The position numbers and the translations under genes were made by a program. The notes beneath the pieces were generated by a model that made no database searches, was not told where the DNA came from, and saw nothing but the letters and a program-made list of their open reading frames with translations. Shown piece by piece: positions 12,143 through 23,704 of a DNA stretch of 64,000 nt; position 1 is the stretch's first letter, and the number at the start of each line of letters is the position of its first letter. The stretch spans positions 6,200,001-6,264,000 of the forward strand of contig JANTQA010000033.1 in assembly GCA_027625915.1 (NCBI GenBank). The letters are read 5' to 3'. Source of the stretch: Anaeramoeba flamelloides (lineage: Eukaryota; Metamonada; Anaeramoebidae).

Positions 12143-14027
12143 TTAATGTTTTATTTTTAATATTCTTTTTTTCTTAATATTTTCATCATGAACAAAAATT
12201 ACACATTTTTCATCTGGAAAAAAATTAGTATTTGAATTTAATTCAAGAAACCAAAAATTAAAGTTTATTAACCCATCTTTTAAAGGAATGAAATGTAAAA
12301 ATATTGATTTTGATCTGTTGGCTTTTAATTTGATGATTTGGATAACCTCCGAACACAAAATAGGAGTATCCACGCAGCCCAGTTGCTCTCTGTTGTTATT
12401 ATAATTATTATTTTGATCTTCGTCTGGGTTCATTAATTGCATTAAGGATTTTTGCTCCAATGGGACATTTAATTGGAGTTTATAATTATTTTGGCTATAA
12501 TTATAGATTTCAATTTTCATCTTGCTTATTTTATTTATGATGTTTTTTTTTTGTGGAATTGATCTGATTTGTAACTGTGATTCTCTCGCTTTAGCCCATT
12601 TTACTGGGATGTCGATTCTTAAATTTTCTTTGACAAAGGGTACTTTAACTGATAAAATTGCAGTGGTAATATAATGGCCTTGCAATTTTCCATCTTGGTT
12701 ATCGCCATTACCATAGCCATCAGAATGTTCATCATTGTGGTTACCCTGGTTATTATTTGTTTTATTAATTTTTTGTTTTTTTTCTAATTTTAAGAGGAGT
12801 GTGGCGCTTTCTTCCTTATGAAGTGTAATTGGATTTTTTTTCAATTGCGGACTCGATAAATTTGTGACAATGTATTTTTCATCTAATTTTAATTGAAGGT
12901 TAATATTACGATGATCTTGATCATTTTCTCCATTTCGATTATTTTTAAAATTAGTGCTTTGTGGTTCTAATAATCTTGTTGCACTTAAAGGGAAGCTGAG
13001 ATCGGTAATGGCAATTTCCTTCCCCTCTAATTGATTTTCTGCAGTGATGGAAAGGTAGGTTGTTTGCCCTAAAGGTTGGTATTGGGTATTAAATCTAAAT
13101 ATTGTCAAAAGAGGCAACGTAATCTCAAAATTTTTTTCGATTAGGGACGTTTGAGAGATTTGACTATTTAATAATTTATCAATACTGGTATTTCGATCAA
13201 AACCAAAGGTTTTTAATTCTCTAATTTTTGAGATTTCTTTTTTACCGTTTAATTCCCCAAGTGTTTGCTTGTTTGTTAAGACGTGGATTTTAATTTTTAC
13301 ATAATTTATTTTGTTATTCTTTGCTTCTTCATACAATTCAAGAGGAATCGTTTTTAAAAATGCAATTCCTTTTTTTGAAATTACCCATGAATCGGTTTCT
13401 ATTGAATACTTCACATCATTAATATTGTTTTGATTTCCTTTTCCATTTCCTTTATCATTTTGATTTTCATTTTCATTTTCGTTTTCATTTTCATTTTCGT
13501 TTTGGTTTTCGTTTTCTTCTTCTTCTGTATTGGTTCTATTTATTTCCTTTTCACTGGGCTCTTCGTTTACTTGTAGTTTTTGTTTTCGTTTTGATTTGTT
13601 ATTTCTCTTGATCTTTTTCTTTTTTTTTTTCTTTTTCCGGTCGATCTTTAATGAGACCTTCCGAGTTTTCTTATTTTTTCCCTTTTTCCTTTTTTTGATG
13701 TTTTCTTCTTTTTTTTTCTTTTTTCTTTTTTTCTTTTTTGATTTCAACATTTTTTGAGTTCTTTGGCAATTCATTATGGTATTCAATTGAAAAGTCAATG
13801 TAAGTTGAATGGATTAACTTTTTCCAGAAATCAATATTTTTTGTTTCAGGATAAAGAAATAAATAAGCCTTCAATTGTTCCTTCATATAGAGAAATTCCC
13901 TTTCAGGTTCATTAATATCAACTTGAAGATCTCCTGTACTCGTTCTTGGAATGAAAATTTCACCAGAAGTGCTCTGAAGAAGGTTTGTTAAATCCTCTTC
14001 CTGGAATTTAAACTGCGAAGAGCTCAT
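12143..14027 (-). CDS. Unrecognised Lys/Asn-rich protein, frame change in Lys tract
   Basis: An N-terminal open frame of 118 residues (14027-13671) overlaps a second frame (to 12143). Both encode the same kind of Lys-rich tract around 13680-13760. The most economical reading is one protein of roughly 620 residues whose frame shifts within the homopolymer-rich tract. No GT-AG intron is visible there. After the Lys tract come an Asn/Glu repeat (NENENE), then hydrophobic/polar alternation suggestive of beta-sandwich domains, interrupted by Asn/Gly/Asp inserts. The C-terminal part has an IPVKWAKARESQLQ segment and a late LKANRSKSIFLHFIPLKDG segment. These faintly recall the Ig-like domains of TRAPP-II subunits (TRAPPC13 type), but this is only a guess. 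It could also be two genes. It is divergently placed from spastin, with 422 bp between start codons. Confidence 0.6.
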
Positions 14028-14449
14028 TCAAAAAAGGGTTTGATTTTGAGTGAAAAAAATGTAAAAAATAAAAAAAAAATAAATTCAAACTTAATTTGGA
14101 AGAAGGAATCTTTCTCATTAAATTGGCAACAGAAACACCATAATAATTAGTGAAGAAATTTTTTTTTAAATCATTCTTCAATGGATTATCGTCTCTTGAA
14201 AAAATTATCGATCGATATATTTCTTTGCTTGGTACAAATAGCAGATTACATTTTTCTTGAGGATTTGATTTAAAAAAGTAGCTTGGGGATGATTGTATTG
14301 AATAATTCAGATCTTAAACACCCGAGAGGTAAAATAACTTACTTTTGTGAGTGGGTATTTTAAGTGCCCAGTTTAATTGATGAACAACAACCAAAAAAAA
14401 TTTTCATTTTTTATTGAATATATTGTAAAATTAATTGAATCATTGTATT
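14028..14449. promoter_or_regulatory. Divergent promoter region (unrecognised gene / spastin)
   Basis: This 422 bp separates two divergent start codons, so it must carry at least the core promoters of both genes. No specific motif is claimed. Confidence 0.35.
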
Positions 14450-17400
14450 ATGTCAACAGGCTTTTATGAACAAATAGTCGAGAGTCTAAAAGAATTTTTG
14501 AACATAAAGAAAAAAGAGCAACAAGAAGATCCCTATTTGACACCACACCACACTGAAACAAATAAGCAAATCTTGATTGTTACCATACTTTTCATCCTTT
14601 TCCTCTTCCTTTTTTTAATTGTTATGATCGTTTATAAAAAGTTCTCGAAAAAAAGTCCCAGTTTGAAAACTTCGCCCTTGAAAAGAAAAAAGAAAAAACC
14701 AATGGGCCCACAAAAAAATTCTTCTTCTTTCAGCAACAATTCGTCTTTGAGCAATAATTCTTCTCAAGGTATTAGTCAACTCAAAATTAAGAAATTCAAT
14801 CGCCTTGTTACAAAAGCTCTTGCTCATACCAACAAAGCTACCGATTTGGACGAAAAAAAACAATCCACGGAAGCACTTTCAGAATATCTTTTGGCGATCT
14901 CGTGTATTAACACGGCATGTAAGATGAATTTTACAAAATACGAATATCATTTAATACAACAAAAACGTTCTGTAATGCTTTTTTTTTTGTAATTTTTATT
15001 TGTTAACGAATATTTTCAGTCTCTAACAATTTTTTTACACAAAACTGAATGGAAAATTCCTCTTTTTGTTTGAGAATTATATTTTTTTTGATCCCTTTTC
15101 TTACCTTTTTAAAAATTATTTCTTTTTGGTTAACAAACAAAGAATTTAATCTTCTTTCACTCACACTTGCTTTGAAAAAAAGTTTGTTTTCTTTCCTTTA
15201 AAAAAAAAACGATCAAAAATTGGTGACAAGCAGATCGATTAATCAAAGCTTTTTTGATTTTTAGTCTTTAATTTTAAGATTGTTCCGAGAATTGTATTAA
15301 TAATCGAGTAAGGATTACTGTTGTTAAAATAACCCTACAAATTTGTTAAACCGGTCAATCATTTAAAAAATTTATTCAAAAAAAAAGTAAACATTTGATA
15401 ATTTTTCACTTTTTGATAACTTCACTTATAAGAAACACTATTGGTTAATAAACGATTTTTGATCTAAAAATATTTTTTCAAGGTATTTTACTATTTAAAG
15501 TCGAAAAATCCAATTTTTCAGTAAGATTAAAATTTTTTTTAATATTTAATAGTAAAAAATTTGAAATATAATTTTTTTTCCAGTCCAGAGTTAAATTATA
15601 TTTTTTAAAAAGTAATCTAAATTTAATAAATATCTTTCAAATGTGGAATCAATTATTTGGATTATTAAAGAATTATTTGTTCTTTTAAATTGGAAAAAAT
15701 ATTTTTTTTTTGATTTTTTCGATAGGTTTTTTTAATTTTTGAAATAAACAGAAAATTTGAGAAATTTTAGGTTTATTTCAAAAATTAAAAAAAACCTAGG
15801 CACTCTACGGCACTCTACGGGCACTTTCGTTAGCTTTTCCAGAATTTAAAATAATAGAGTTAAATCAAAGATTTTACTCAATTCTTTTGAATTCTGGAAA
15901 ACCTAGGCACTCTACGGCACTTTCAATATTTATCGTCAGTTAATTTTTTCCCCTATTCGAGCTTTTTTTAGATGATAAGTGTGCTTTCAAAACTATTAGT
16001 TATTATCTCTTTGAAAAAATATCCAAAAGTAGAATTTTAGGAAAATTCATTGTCGCATCCATTTAAAAATTTTTGACCCCGAAAAAGACCTTTTTTTCTA
16101 GACTACAGAATTTTAAAAATCGTAGTACTATCAACAACAATAAATACAATAACCCCAAGATTCTTAAGAACTGGAATGTTGTTTATATTATGAATAAACA
16201 CGATTAACAAGAATGAAATGATAATTGTAGTAATAGGTTTGTCTAACTTGGAATTTTGAATTTTATTTTTTCATACTAGTGGTGTTTCAAAATAAAAAGC
16301 GTTTCTTTTTTTATACAAAACTTTTACATTAAAAGATCAAAGAAACTGACAATTTACAACAAGTAAATATGGTACTGATTTCAAAAAGTTATATATTAAA
16401 AAGAAAAATATAAAAATGGAGGATCAAATGGAAACTTTTTCTCCTCAAAAAATAGACACGATTTCAGATAAATTTTTGGATTAAAAAAAAAGGCTAATAA
16501 ATCATCAAGAAATTAATCCTCGAAAAAATTTGAAAAATTACTAAAGGTTTTCAACAAACACAATCTAATTCATAATTTGAAATTTTCCCAAAATCTCAAG
16601 GGATTTACCTTCAAAATTGGTTTGACTTCACTAGCATGAAAAAATAAATTTGAAAAAAAAAAACAAGTTAGACAAACCTATTACTACAATTATCATTTCA
16701 TTCTTGTTAATCGAATTTATTCACAATAAAATCAAAATTCCTGAACTTCAAATTCATGAAGCTATTTTATTTATTGTTGCCAGTATAACCGCCTTTTTGA
16801 AAAGTATCTAGATAAGAAAAAAAAGGTGTTTAGTCGGGTAAAAAATTCCAAATAAACAGAAGAATGAATTTTAGTTAAATTAAACTTTAAGATATTTTTT
16901 CAAAGAGATAATAACCAATAGTTTTGAAAACACACTTATCATCGAAAAAAACTCAATTACCGGAAAAAAAAATTCCATATGATAATTATTTTCAGTTTAC
17001 TAGACTTTTTTTACTTTTTGAAATAAACCCAAAATTTTAATAAATTTTCGGTTTATTTCAAAAATTAAAAAAAACCTAACGAAAATGCCCGTAGAGTGCC
17101 GTAGAGTGCCTAGGTTTTCCAGAATTCAAAAGAATTTAGTAAAATCTTTGATTTAACTCTATTATTATAAATTCCGGAAAACCGAATGGCGGTTTTTTTT
17201 TTTTTTACTTTTTGAAATAAACCGAAAATTTATTAAAATTTTCTGTTTATTTCAAAAATTGAAAAAAACCTAACGGAAAATCAAAGAAAACATCTATTTT
17301 CCAGAATTCAAAAGAATAGAGAAAAATAATTGATTTTACTCAATTCATTTAAATTCTGGGAAACCTAACGGAAAATCGAAAGAAATAAATATTTATATCA

Positions 17401-20400
17401 ATTTATTGAATAAATAATTCATTAATAGTCCAAATAATTGATTATCCATTTGAATGATATTTATTAAATTTAAAATACTTTTAAAATATCATTTAATAAC
17501 TTCTTAACTGTGAAAAAAAAAAATATTCAAATTTTTACTATTAAATTGAAAAAAATCTTAATGTAAACTGGAAAAATAGATTTCCCAACTTAAATTGTTA
17601 AATATCTTGAAAAATAATTTTTGATCCAAGATCTTTTATTAACCAATAGTGTTTCTTATAAGTGAAGTTATCAAAAAGTGTAAAATTAGTAAATTTTTAA
17701 TTTTTTTTTGAATAAATTTTTTCCTGATCGTGTTTGGGTGTATTATTGAATATTGAATAGATGTTCTTTTGGAAAAAGAAGGAAAAAAAATACGGGTTTT
17801 AAACTCGTAACACTGATATTTTATACCACTGTAAAAATTAAAAGTAAAATTAAATAAACACCTTTCAAATTTTTTGGAGATAAATAAATATTGGGGGTGA
17901 CCAATTGCAAATACAAAAACAAGACAATCAAAAATAAATAACTTAAATTTTTTTTATGTTTTGGGATTTATTAGTAAATCCCCGCTCTTAATCAATTAAC
18001 TATCCTGTATTTTTTTTTTATTTTAATTTTTGGAAATTTAGCCTTAATAAGTCAACAGCCCCCCCGATAAAAAAAAAAAAAAAAACAAGAAAAATAATAA
18101 TAATAAAATTTTTTTCTTATACAGATACTTTTTAATTTTTTGAAGTTTAATAATATTTTTTTTATTTTACTAAAAAGATAATCTCTAAACACAATAACTG
18201 CTCTAATATTTTATTTATTTTTTCAATTTTTTTTTTTATTCTATTCGTTTTTATTCTGAAAAAATAAAAAGTAAATAAATAAATAAAAAACAAAAACGTT
18301 CTTTTTTTTTTATTTTTTATTGTTGAGCAGAGGTGATTCAACAAAATTACCTCCTATTTGCCTGAAACTCTAAAATTGTATTTAGGATTTTTTTATCCTA
18401 ACTGTAGTGTAAGCAGGATTACTGCAATGTAAGCAGAATTACAAAAAAGTTCTTTTTTTCTGTATAATGAATAAAAAACCCCTAAGGGGGTAGCTACACC
18501 ATAAGACATGATAAAAATTTGAGAGAGATGAGAAAAGGGTATTTTATATTAGTGGTGTGTGATCGTAGATTCTCTAAAAATTTTTTAAAAAGAATTATTT
18601 GATATTCTTTTTTTTTAGTCATGTTAAACAATAAAAAAAAGAGAAAAGAATTGATAAAATTAGTTCGATTTTTATTTTTTTTATAGAATAAATAGTTTTT
18701 TTTTTGGGAGAAGATAATTTTAGATTCTTAGAATAAAACTTATAGCTATTTTTTCTTTTAAAATTAGATAGAATATAATCATATTCACTTTTCCAATTCC
18801 ACTAAAATCCAAGTATTTAAAATCCTAACCAGATATTTTTTGGATGATTATTCTAATTTGAAATCCTTCTAGCTATTAACACCCTATTCATATTTCCTTT
18901 TGCGATTCCCCCAATTGTAATATTGTTGTTCTTTTTAAACAAAATCCATTTATCCCAAATGTCACCGAGAAAAAAATATTTCTAATACTTTTTGTTGTCA
19001 TGAATAAAGAAATTCAAAAATGATGAAAAAATAACAAATGAAAAAACGCAATTGCCACAATAGAATGTTAAGATAAGGATAAAAGATAAGTGATTCAACA
19101 TTCGAAGTACTATTTAAGCAATTCAACTCAACATTCTATAGTGGCTATTTCTTTGAGACTTTTGAAAAAAAAAATAAAAAATATAATGAATCAAGTACTT
19201 TAAAGAATAAAAATCAATGATTTACAATCAAAGTAAAAAATGTTATTTTCGGATCCTCTTCAAAATTGCAAAAAAATGAAAAATTTCCCTTTACCGTGGA
19301 TACTCCCTTAATAATTCTAAAAGTTTATTCAATCAAAAAATAAATTTTATTAAAGATTTTCGATTTTTGTTTGCTTTGGAAAGCCTTTTTCTTTTTCTTT
19401 TTTCTTCTTCTTTTGTTTAAGTACTTTGAATATTACGTTTCATCAAAACAAATATACCGATGATTGTAGTTTATTTTCTATTTTTTCCATTTAAGTATTA
19501 AAATTAAAGAGATTAGAATGAAATTTAAAAACAAAACAACATTTCATAATGTTATTTTTTTATCAATTCTGATTGATAAAGATTTTTCTTTAATTTTAAT
19601 ATAATTGAAAATTATAATTCTTTCAAAAAGTAAAAAAAAAAAAAAAGCATTATTAATTTAGGAATTAATTGTAAAAAAAATTTTTTTTTATTAATAACTG
19701 TATTAATTTATAATGAATTTATTCAATAATAATATTTTTAATAATAGAAAATTGTTTTAATTAAAAATAAAGCAAATGAACGAATCAAATTATTGGGCAA
19801 AAGAAAAAATAGTACCACTATGAATAAAAAAGTTGAAAAAACATTATCAAATAAGAACAATACCACTAGAAATTCTACAGTTAATCGAGGGAGATTTGGC
19901 TATAGAAAAACTTCCTCAATAACAAAAATCAAGAATACTAGAGCGCCACGAACACTTAAATTAAAGCCAAGGTCAAAAACATCAACGACAAGACAAACTA
20001 AAAGAGCTCTTAACACAAGAAAGACGACTCTACAAAAAACTAATTCTCGCACCAATAATACAAACAGTACCGAAAAAAAAACAAACAAAACCGAAAAAAA
20101 AAAAAACAAAAACGAAAAAAAAACAAACCTCAACCAAAAATTAATTGAACAAATTGAATTAGAAATTGTTGATAACAAATCACCTGTCTCCTTTGACGAA
20201 ATTGCAGGCTTAGAACAAGCTAAAGACGCCTTACACGAAACAATCATATTACCAAACCTCCGACCAGAATTATTTACTGGGCTAAGAACCCCAGCAAAGG
20301 GAATTCTATTATTTGGGCCTCCAGGAACAGGCAAAACAATGATCGCGAGGGCAACAGCATCAACCTCAAATTGTACCTTTTTTTCCATTTCAGCTTCTAG

Positions 20401-22548
20401 TTTAACAAGTAAATTTGTTGGAGAAGGTGAAAAATTGGTTAAATCGCTTTTTTATGTCGCTAGAGAACGACAACCATCAATTATTTTTATTGATGAAATC
20501 GGTAATTATTTTTTTTTGTTTTTTATTTTGTTTTTTTTTATTTTATGTACATTATGATCAAAAAATAGAAATATGAATAAATTTTATCATTGATCAAAAT
20601 TTAAACCATAATGTATTTTTATCCCGAATATCAAAATGAATAAAGGAGAATTTTAATTCCAGAGAGTTAATAAATTTCTTAATTTTCAAAATTGTACTTA
20701 TTTTTCAATTATGTTTTTTTGCCCAGTTTTGAACCTTTTTCAAGATTGGATTTTTTTTATTTTACAAAAAACTCTTGAGGTGATCGAAAATAATTGTTTT
20801 TAATTCACCCTCTCTAAAATAAAAAAAAAAAGAAAATAATTTTTTTTATTATTATCATTCTGTAAAAAAATTTTCAAAACAGTTTTAAATCTAAATAAGA
20901 TGAAATTAAACAATATTTTGAATCTTGAAAAAAAAAACAATAAACTTGTTTCTAATGTCTTTATTTCCTCATCTTTTTTTCTTTTTTGTTATTTTAAATA
21001 GATTGTTTCAAACAAGATATTATATTCTGATGTTTAATTATCTTATCTCACTTTAGACAAGAAGGGTGTATTTTTTTTTAAAAAAATACCTTTTTATTTA
21101 ATAGTTTAAATAATATCATTAAAATCTATACTATCTATTTTAAAACATATTAAAGAATGAATTAAAATACAGAAATAAAAAACCCAAAAAAAAAAAAAAA
21201 AAAAAAAAGGATAAATAATCTATTCTAAAATGTAAAAGGAATTTTAATTACCAATTTTTAAATGGAGAAACTAATAAAATTTAGATAAACATCCATTCAT
21301 TAACTAATTAAAATATCTTTTTAATAAAATTAAGATGAAAAAAGAAAAAATGCTTTAATTACACTTAATGTATTTTTTTTTTTTTATAAAACACCAGAAT
21401 CTAAATTTATTTCAGAGTTATTTTTCAATAAATTTAAGGATTATTGGTTTTAAAAAAGAATATTAACACATTAAGCTATTTTGTATTCTTTTACAGTTTA
21501 TCAATTTTTTTGTAAAAGGATAGGATAAATTTTTTACTTTTTTTTGAAAAATTTTACAAATTTGATAACCAATTATAAAAAAAAACAAAACAACTTTTCA
21601 AATATTAAATAATAACCAACAAACGTTTAACTCTTGAGAAATTAAATCAATTTTTAAATTAAAGTTAAATACTTTTGAAATATTTAAATAACACACTTAA
21701 ATTATACAAGATACCACCCTTTTCCAAATTAGCATATTTATAATCAACATTTCCAAAAGAATCTGATTTTTTTTTTTTGAGGACAAACTATTGATTCTTT
21801 ACAAATATATTTATTAACAATAATGGTATATTTTGTAAATAATACTTATTTTCATTTTAATTGTAATAATATTGAAAAAACAAAAAAATTTTGATCGATA
21901 ATATTTTAATATTGATTAACGATAATTTTCTGATGAAAGTGTCTTCTATATGTTTTGTATTTTTCGATTATATTGTTAACTTTATATTTTTACGATTTAT
22001 ATTTAAATCTTGATCTAATTTTCATTTACTTAGATTCATTATTACAAAAACGTGGAGGATCAAATGAATTAGAAAGCTCTCGGAGAATTAAAACAGAATT
22101 CTTAGTCCAACTAGAAGGTGCAACCTCACCATCTGAAGAGCGAATACTTATTATAGCAGGAACAAATCGACCACACGATCTAGATGAAGCTGTCTTAAGA
22201 AGGTTTGTGAAAAAAATCTATATACCGCCCCCAGATTATAACGCAAGAAAATTTTTAATCGAGATTTTATTAAAAAAACAGCAAAATGATCTTACAAATA
22301 ATCAAATAGAAAAGGTAGCCAAAGCTACAAATTGCTATTCAGGTGCCGACATTACCAATTTAACAAAAGAAGCAGCAATGTGTGCTATTCGGGAACTTGG
22401 GAAAAGGGTTGAAACAATCTCAAAATCAAAAATCAGGCCCCTTTCGTACAAGGATTTTCTAAAGGCACTTAAAATAATAAAGCCAAGTATCACAAAACAA
22501 GGCCTTTCGGAGCTTGAAAAATGGAATAGAAATTATGGTTGTTATTAG
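14450..22548 (+). CDS. SPAST: Spastin, microtubule-severing AAA ATPase
   Basis: Three exons (14450-14971, 19748-20501, 22034-22548) join to 596 residues, close to the roughly 616 of human spastin. Residues 41-61 are a hydrophobic membrane segment. An MIT domain spans about 112-198 and is interrupted by the 4776 bp intron 1. Its last helix ([18 protein letters not shown]) is supplied by exon 2. A Lys/Thr/Asn-rich basic linker follows, as in the microtubule-binding region. The AAA module has Walker A GPPGTGKT at 364-371 and Walker B IIFIDEID at 419-426, whose final Asp codon is split by intron 2. It also has sensor AGTNRP and Arg finger RRF. The C-terminus ends in a helix with [11 protein letters not shown], matching the spastin/katanin/fidgetin clade. 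The ATG at 14450 is the first methionine. Spastin severs microtubules on ER and endosomes, recruited by ESCRT-III through MIT. Confidence 0.93.
15365..17725. mobile_element. Large palindromic foldback element (family G) in spastin intron 1
   Basis: The outermost sequences are inverted copies. The left end, around 15396-15445 (containing CTTCACTTATAAGAAACAC), pairs with the right end around 17640-17700. Matching inverted landmarks run inward to about 16275 on the left and 16635 on the right. Each arm contains nested hairpins: GAAATAAAC/GTTTATTTC pairs, and CCAGAATT/AATTCTGG pairs around a TCAAAGATTTTACTC centre. Arms carry tandem copies of GGCACTCTAC (15799-15818 and 15906-15917) or its complement GTAGAGTGCC (17091-17110). 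The centre is occupied by a family F repeat. There is no open reading frame of note. No transposase was seen, so the family assignment is open. Confidence 0.8.
16282..16627 (+). repeat. Family F repeat, copy 1, at the palindrome centre
   Basis: Begins GTGTTTCAAAATAAAAAGCG and matches 42313-42640 in the same orientation and order. Landmarks include ATCAAAGAAAC, an AATATGG..TTTC block and GAGGATCAAATGG. Because it sits exactly between the two arms of the foldback element, it may be a later insertion or the original loop. Confidence 0.65.
18401..18440 (+). repeat. Two-unit 20 bp tandem repeat
   Basis: Two adjacent 20-base units (ACTGTAGTGTAAGCAGGATT and a second copy with about three changes) lie within spastin intron 1. 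A short CCCCTAAGGGGG hairpin follows at about 18479-18491. Confidence 0.6.
19046..19150. repeat. Short hairpin repeat in spastin intron 1
   Basis: The left arm GCCACAATAGAATGTTAAG and the right arm CAACATTCTATAGTGGC are inverted copies separated by about 55 bases, as in a small MITE or RNA hairpin. No second copy was found in the window. Confidence 0.5.
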
Positions 22549-22575
22549 ATTATAATTTTTTTTTTTAAAATAATA

Positions 22576-23009
22576 ACTGTTGTGGAAAAAAAGTGAAACT
22601 GGAAAAAAAGTGAAACACGGTTTTTAATTGGGAACATTACTGAAAATGAAAAGTAAAATCAATAAAAAGAAGAAACCAATTAACTTCAAATAATAATCCA
22701 GTATATAATTTTCAATCAACCCAACAAATACTATTTAAATCTACTGATTTATCGAAATTGTGTGTGTGGTTTTTTGAGATCTCAAAAATAGTCAATTTTT
22801 TGAACAAATTTTTAATAATTGATCAATCAAAGAAAAACCCATACCTAATAATAGTATTAAAAAAACTGTTATTGTGGCGAATACTTCATTTTGTCTTTAT
22901 TTATTTATTTATTCTTTTTTTCATTGATCTTACTTTGAATTTTCAGTAATGTTCCCAATTAAAAACCGTGTTTCACTTTTTTTCCAGTTTCACTTTTTTT
23001 CCACAACTG
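22576..23009 (+). mobile_element. MITE family B, copy 2 (3' flank of spastin)
   Basis: A 434 bp element with long inverted ends. Each end carries a duplicated GGAAAAAAAGTGAAAC block. The left terminus is ACTGTTGTGG and the right is CCACAACTG. TA lies immediately outside both ends (22574-22575 and 23010-23011), as expected for Tc1/mariner-type insertion. It starts only 27 bases after the spastin stop codon, so it probably forms part of the spastin 3' UTR or supplies its 3' end. It has no coding capacity. Confidence 0.88.
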
Positions 23010-23011
23010 TA

Positions 23012-23704
23012 AGATTTATTTTAATTTTCAACTTTTATGGAATTTTTTTCTTTATTTTTTTTATTTTTATTTTCAAAATAAGTTACACCATAACTATCCC
23101 AAAAAAATGAAAAAAGAAAAAAACATTTTAACACAGAAAACTGTTCCATAAAATTTAATAAAAAATAATAAATTTTAATAAACAATAATAAAATAAAATA
23201 TAAAACAAAAAGAAAAAGAATATTTCATAAAGAAATAAAAAAAGAAGTAAACAAACAAAAAGAGCAAATTTGAAAAACCAATTCTTATTCTTAAAAACCA
23301 GCAACTTTCTAGAGTCATGCTATCCATAAAATTCTGGATTATAACTGTTCAAAGTAACATATTTCATTTTATGGTGGAGTTAGTTAAATACCGAAAACTT
23401 CTTTATCAAAATAGTAAAATATATGATTTGAATTGTAAATGCCTTTTTAGAAATTTGGGTTTTAGGGTATCTAGGGTGTATTTCACACTTCTTCCTCAAC
23501 AACAATAATAATAGTTCTTTTTTTTTTTTATTAAAAATTAATTTTATGAACCAAAAAATTTGAATTGGGGTATTAATAGGAGATTCTAATAAAAGTATCT
23601 TTAAACAAATTATAAAAAGGAAAGAAAAAAAATTGAATAATTAATAATTATTATTTTTATCATTTATAAAAAAGAATTGTTTATAATAAAAAAAAAAAAA
23701 AAAT
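23012..23704. other. Convergent intergenic region (spastin / RRP9)
   Basis: AT-rich spacer between the 3' ends of spastin and RRP9, made mainly of A- and T-rich simple sequence. No gene was recognised. The small plus-strand frame at 23317-23508 has no domain and AT-biased composition like its surroundings. Confidence 0.5.

Noticed and set aside
17791-18006. Two tRNA-like pieces on the minus strand: a TACGGGTTTTAAACTCGTA hairpin and a D-arm-like AGTTAATTGATTAAGAGC.
   Set aside because: Acceptor ends do not pair, the anticodon loop would have ten bases, and the pieces are about 150 bases apart with no consistent intron.
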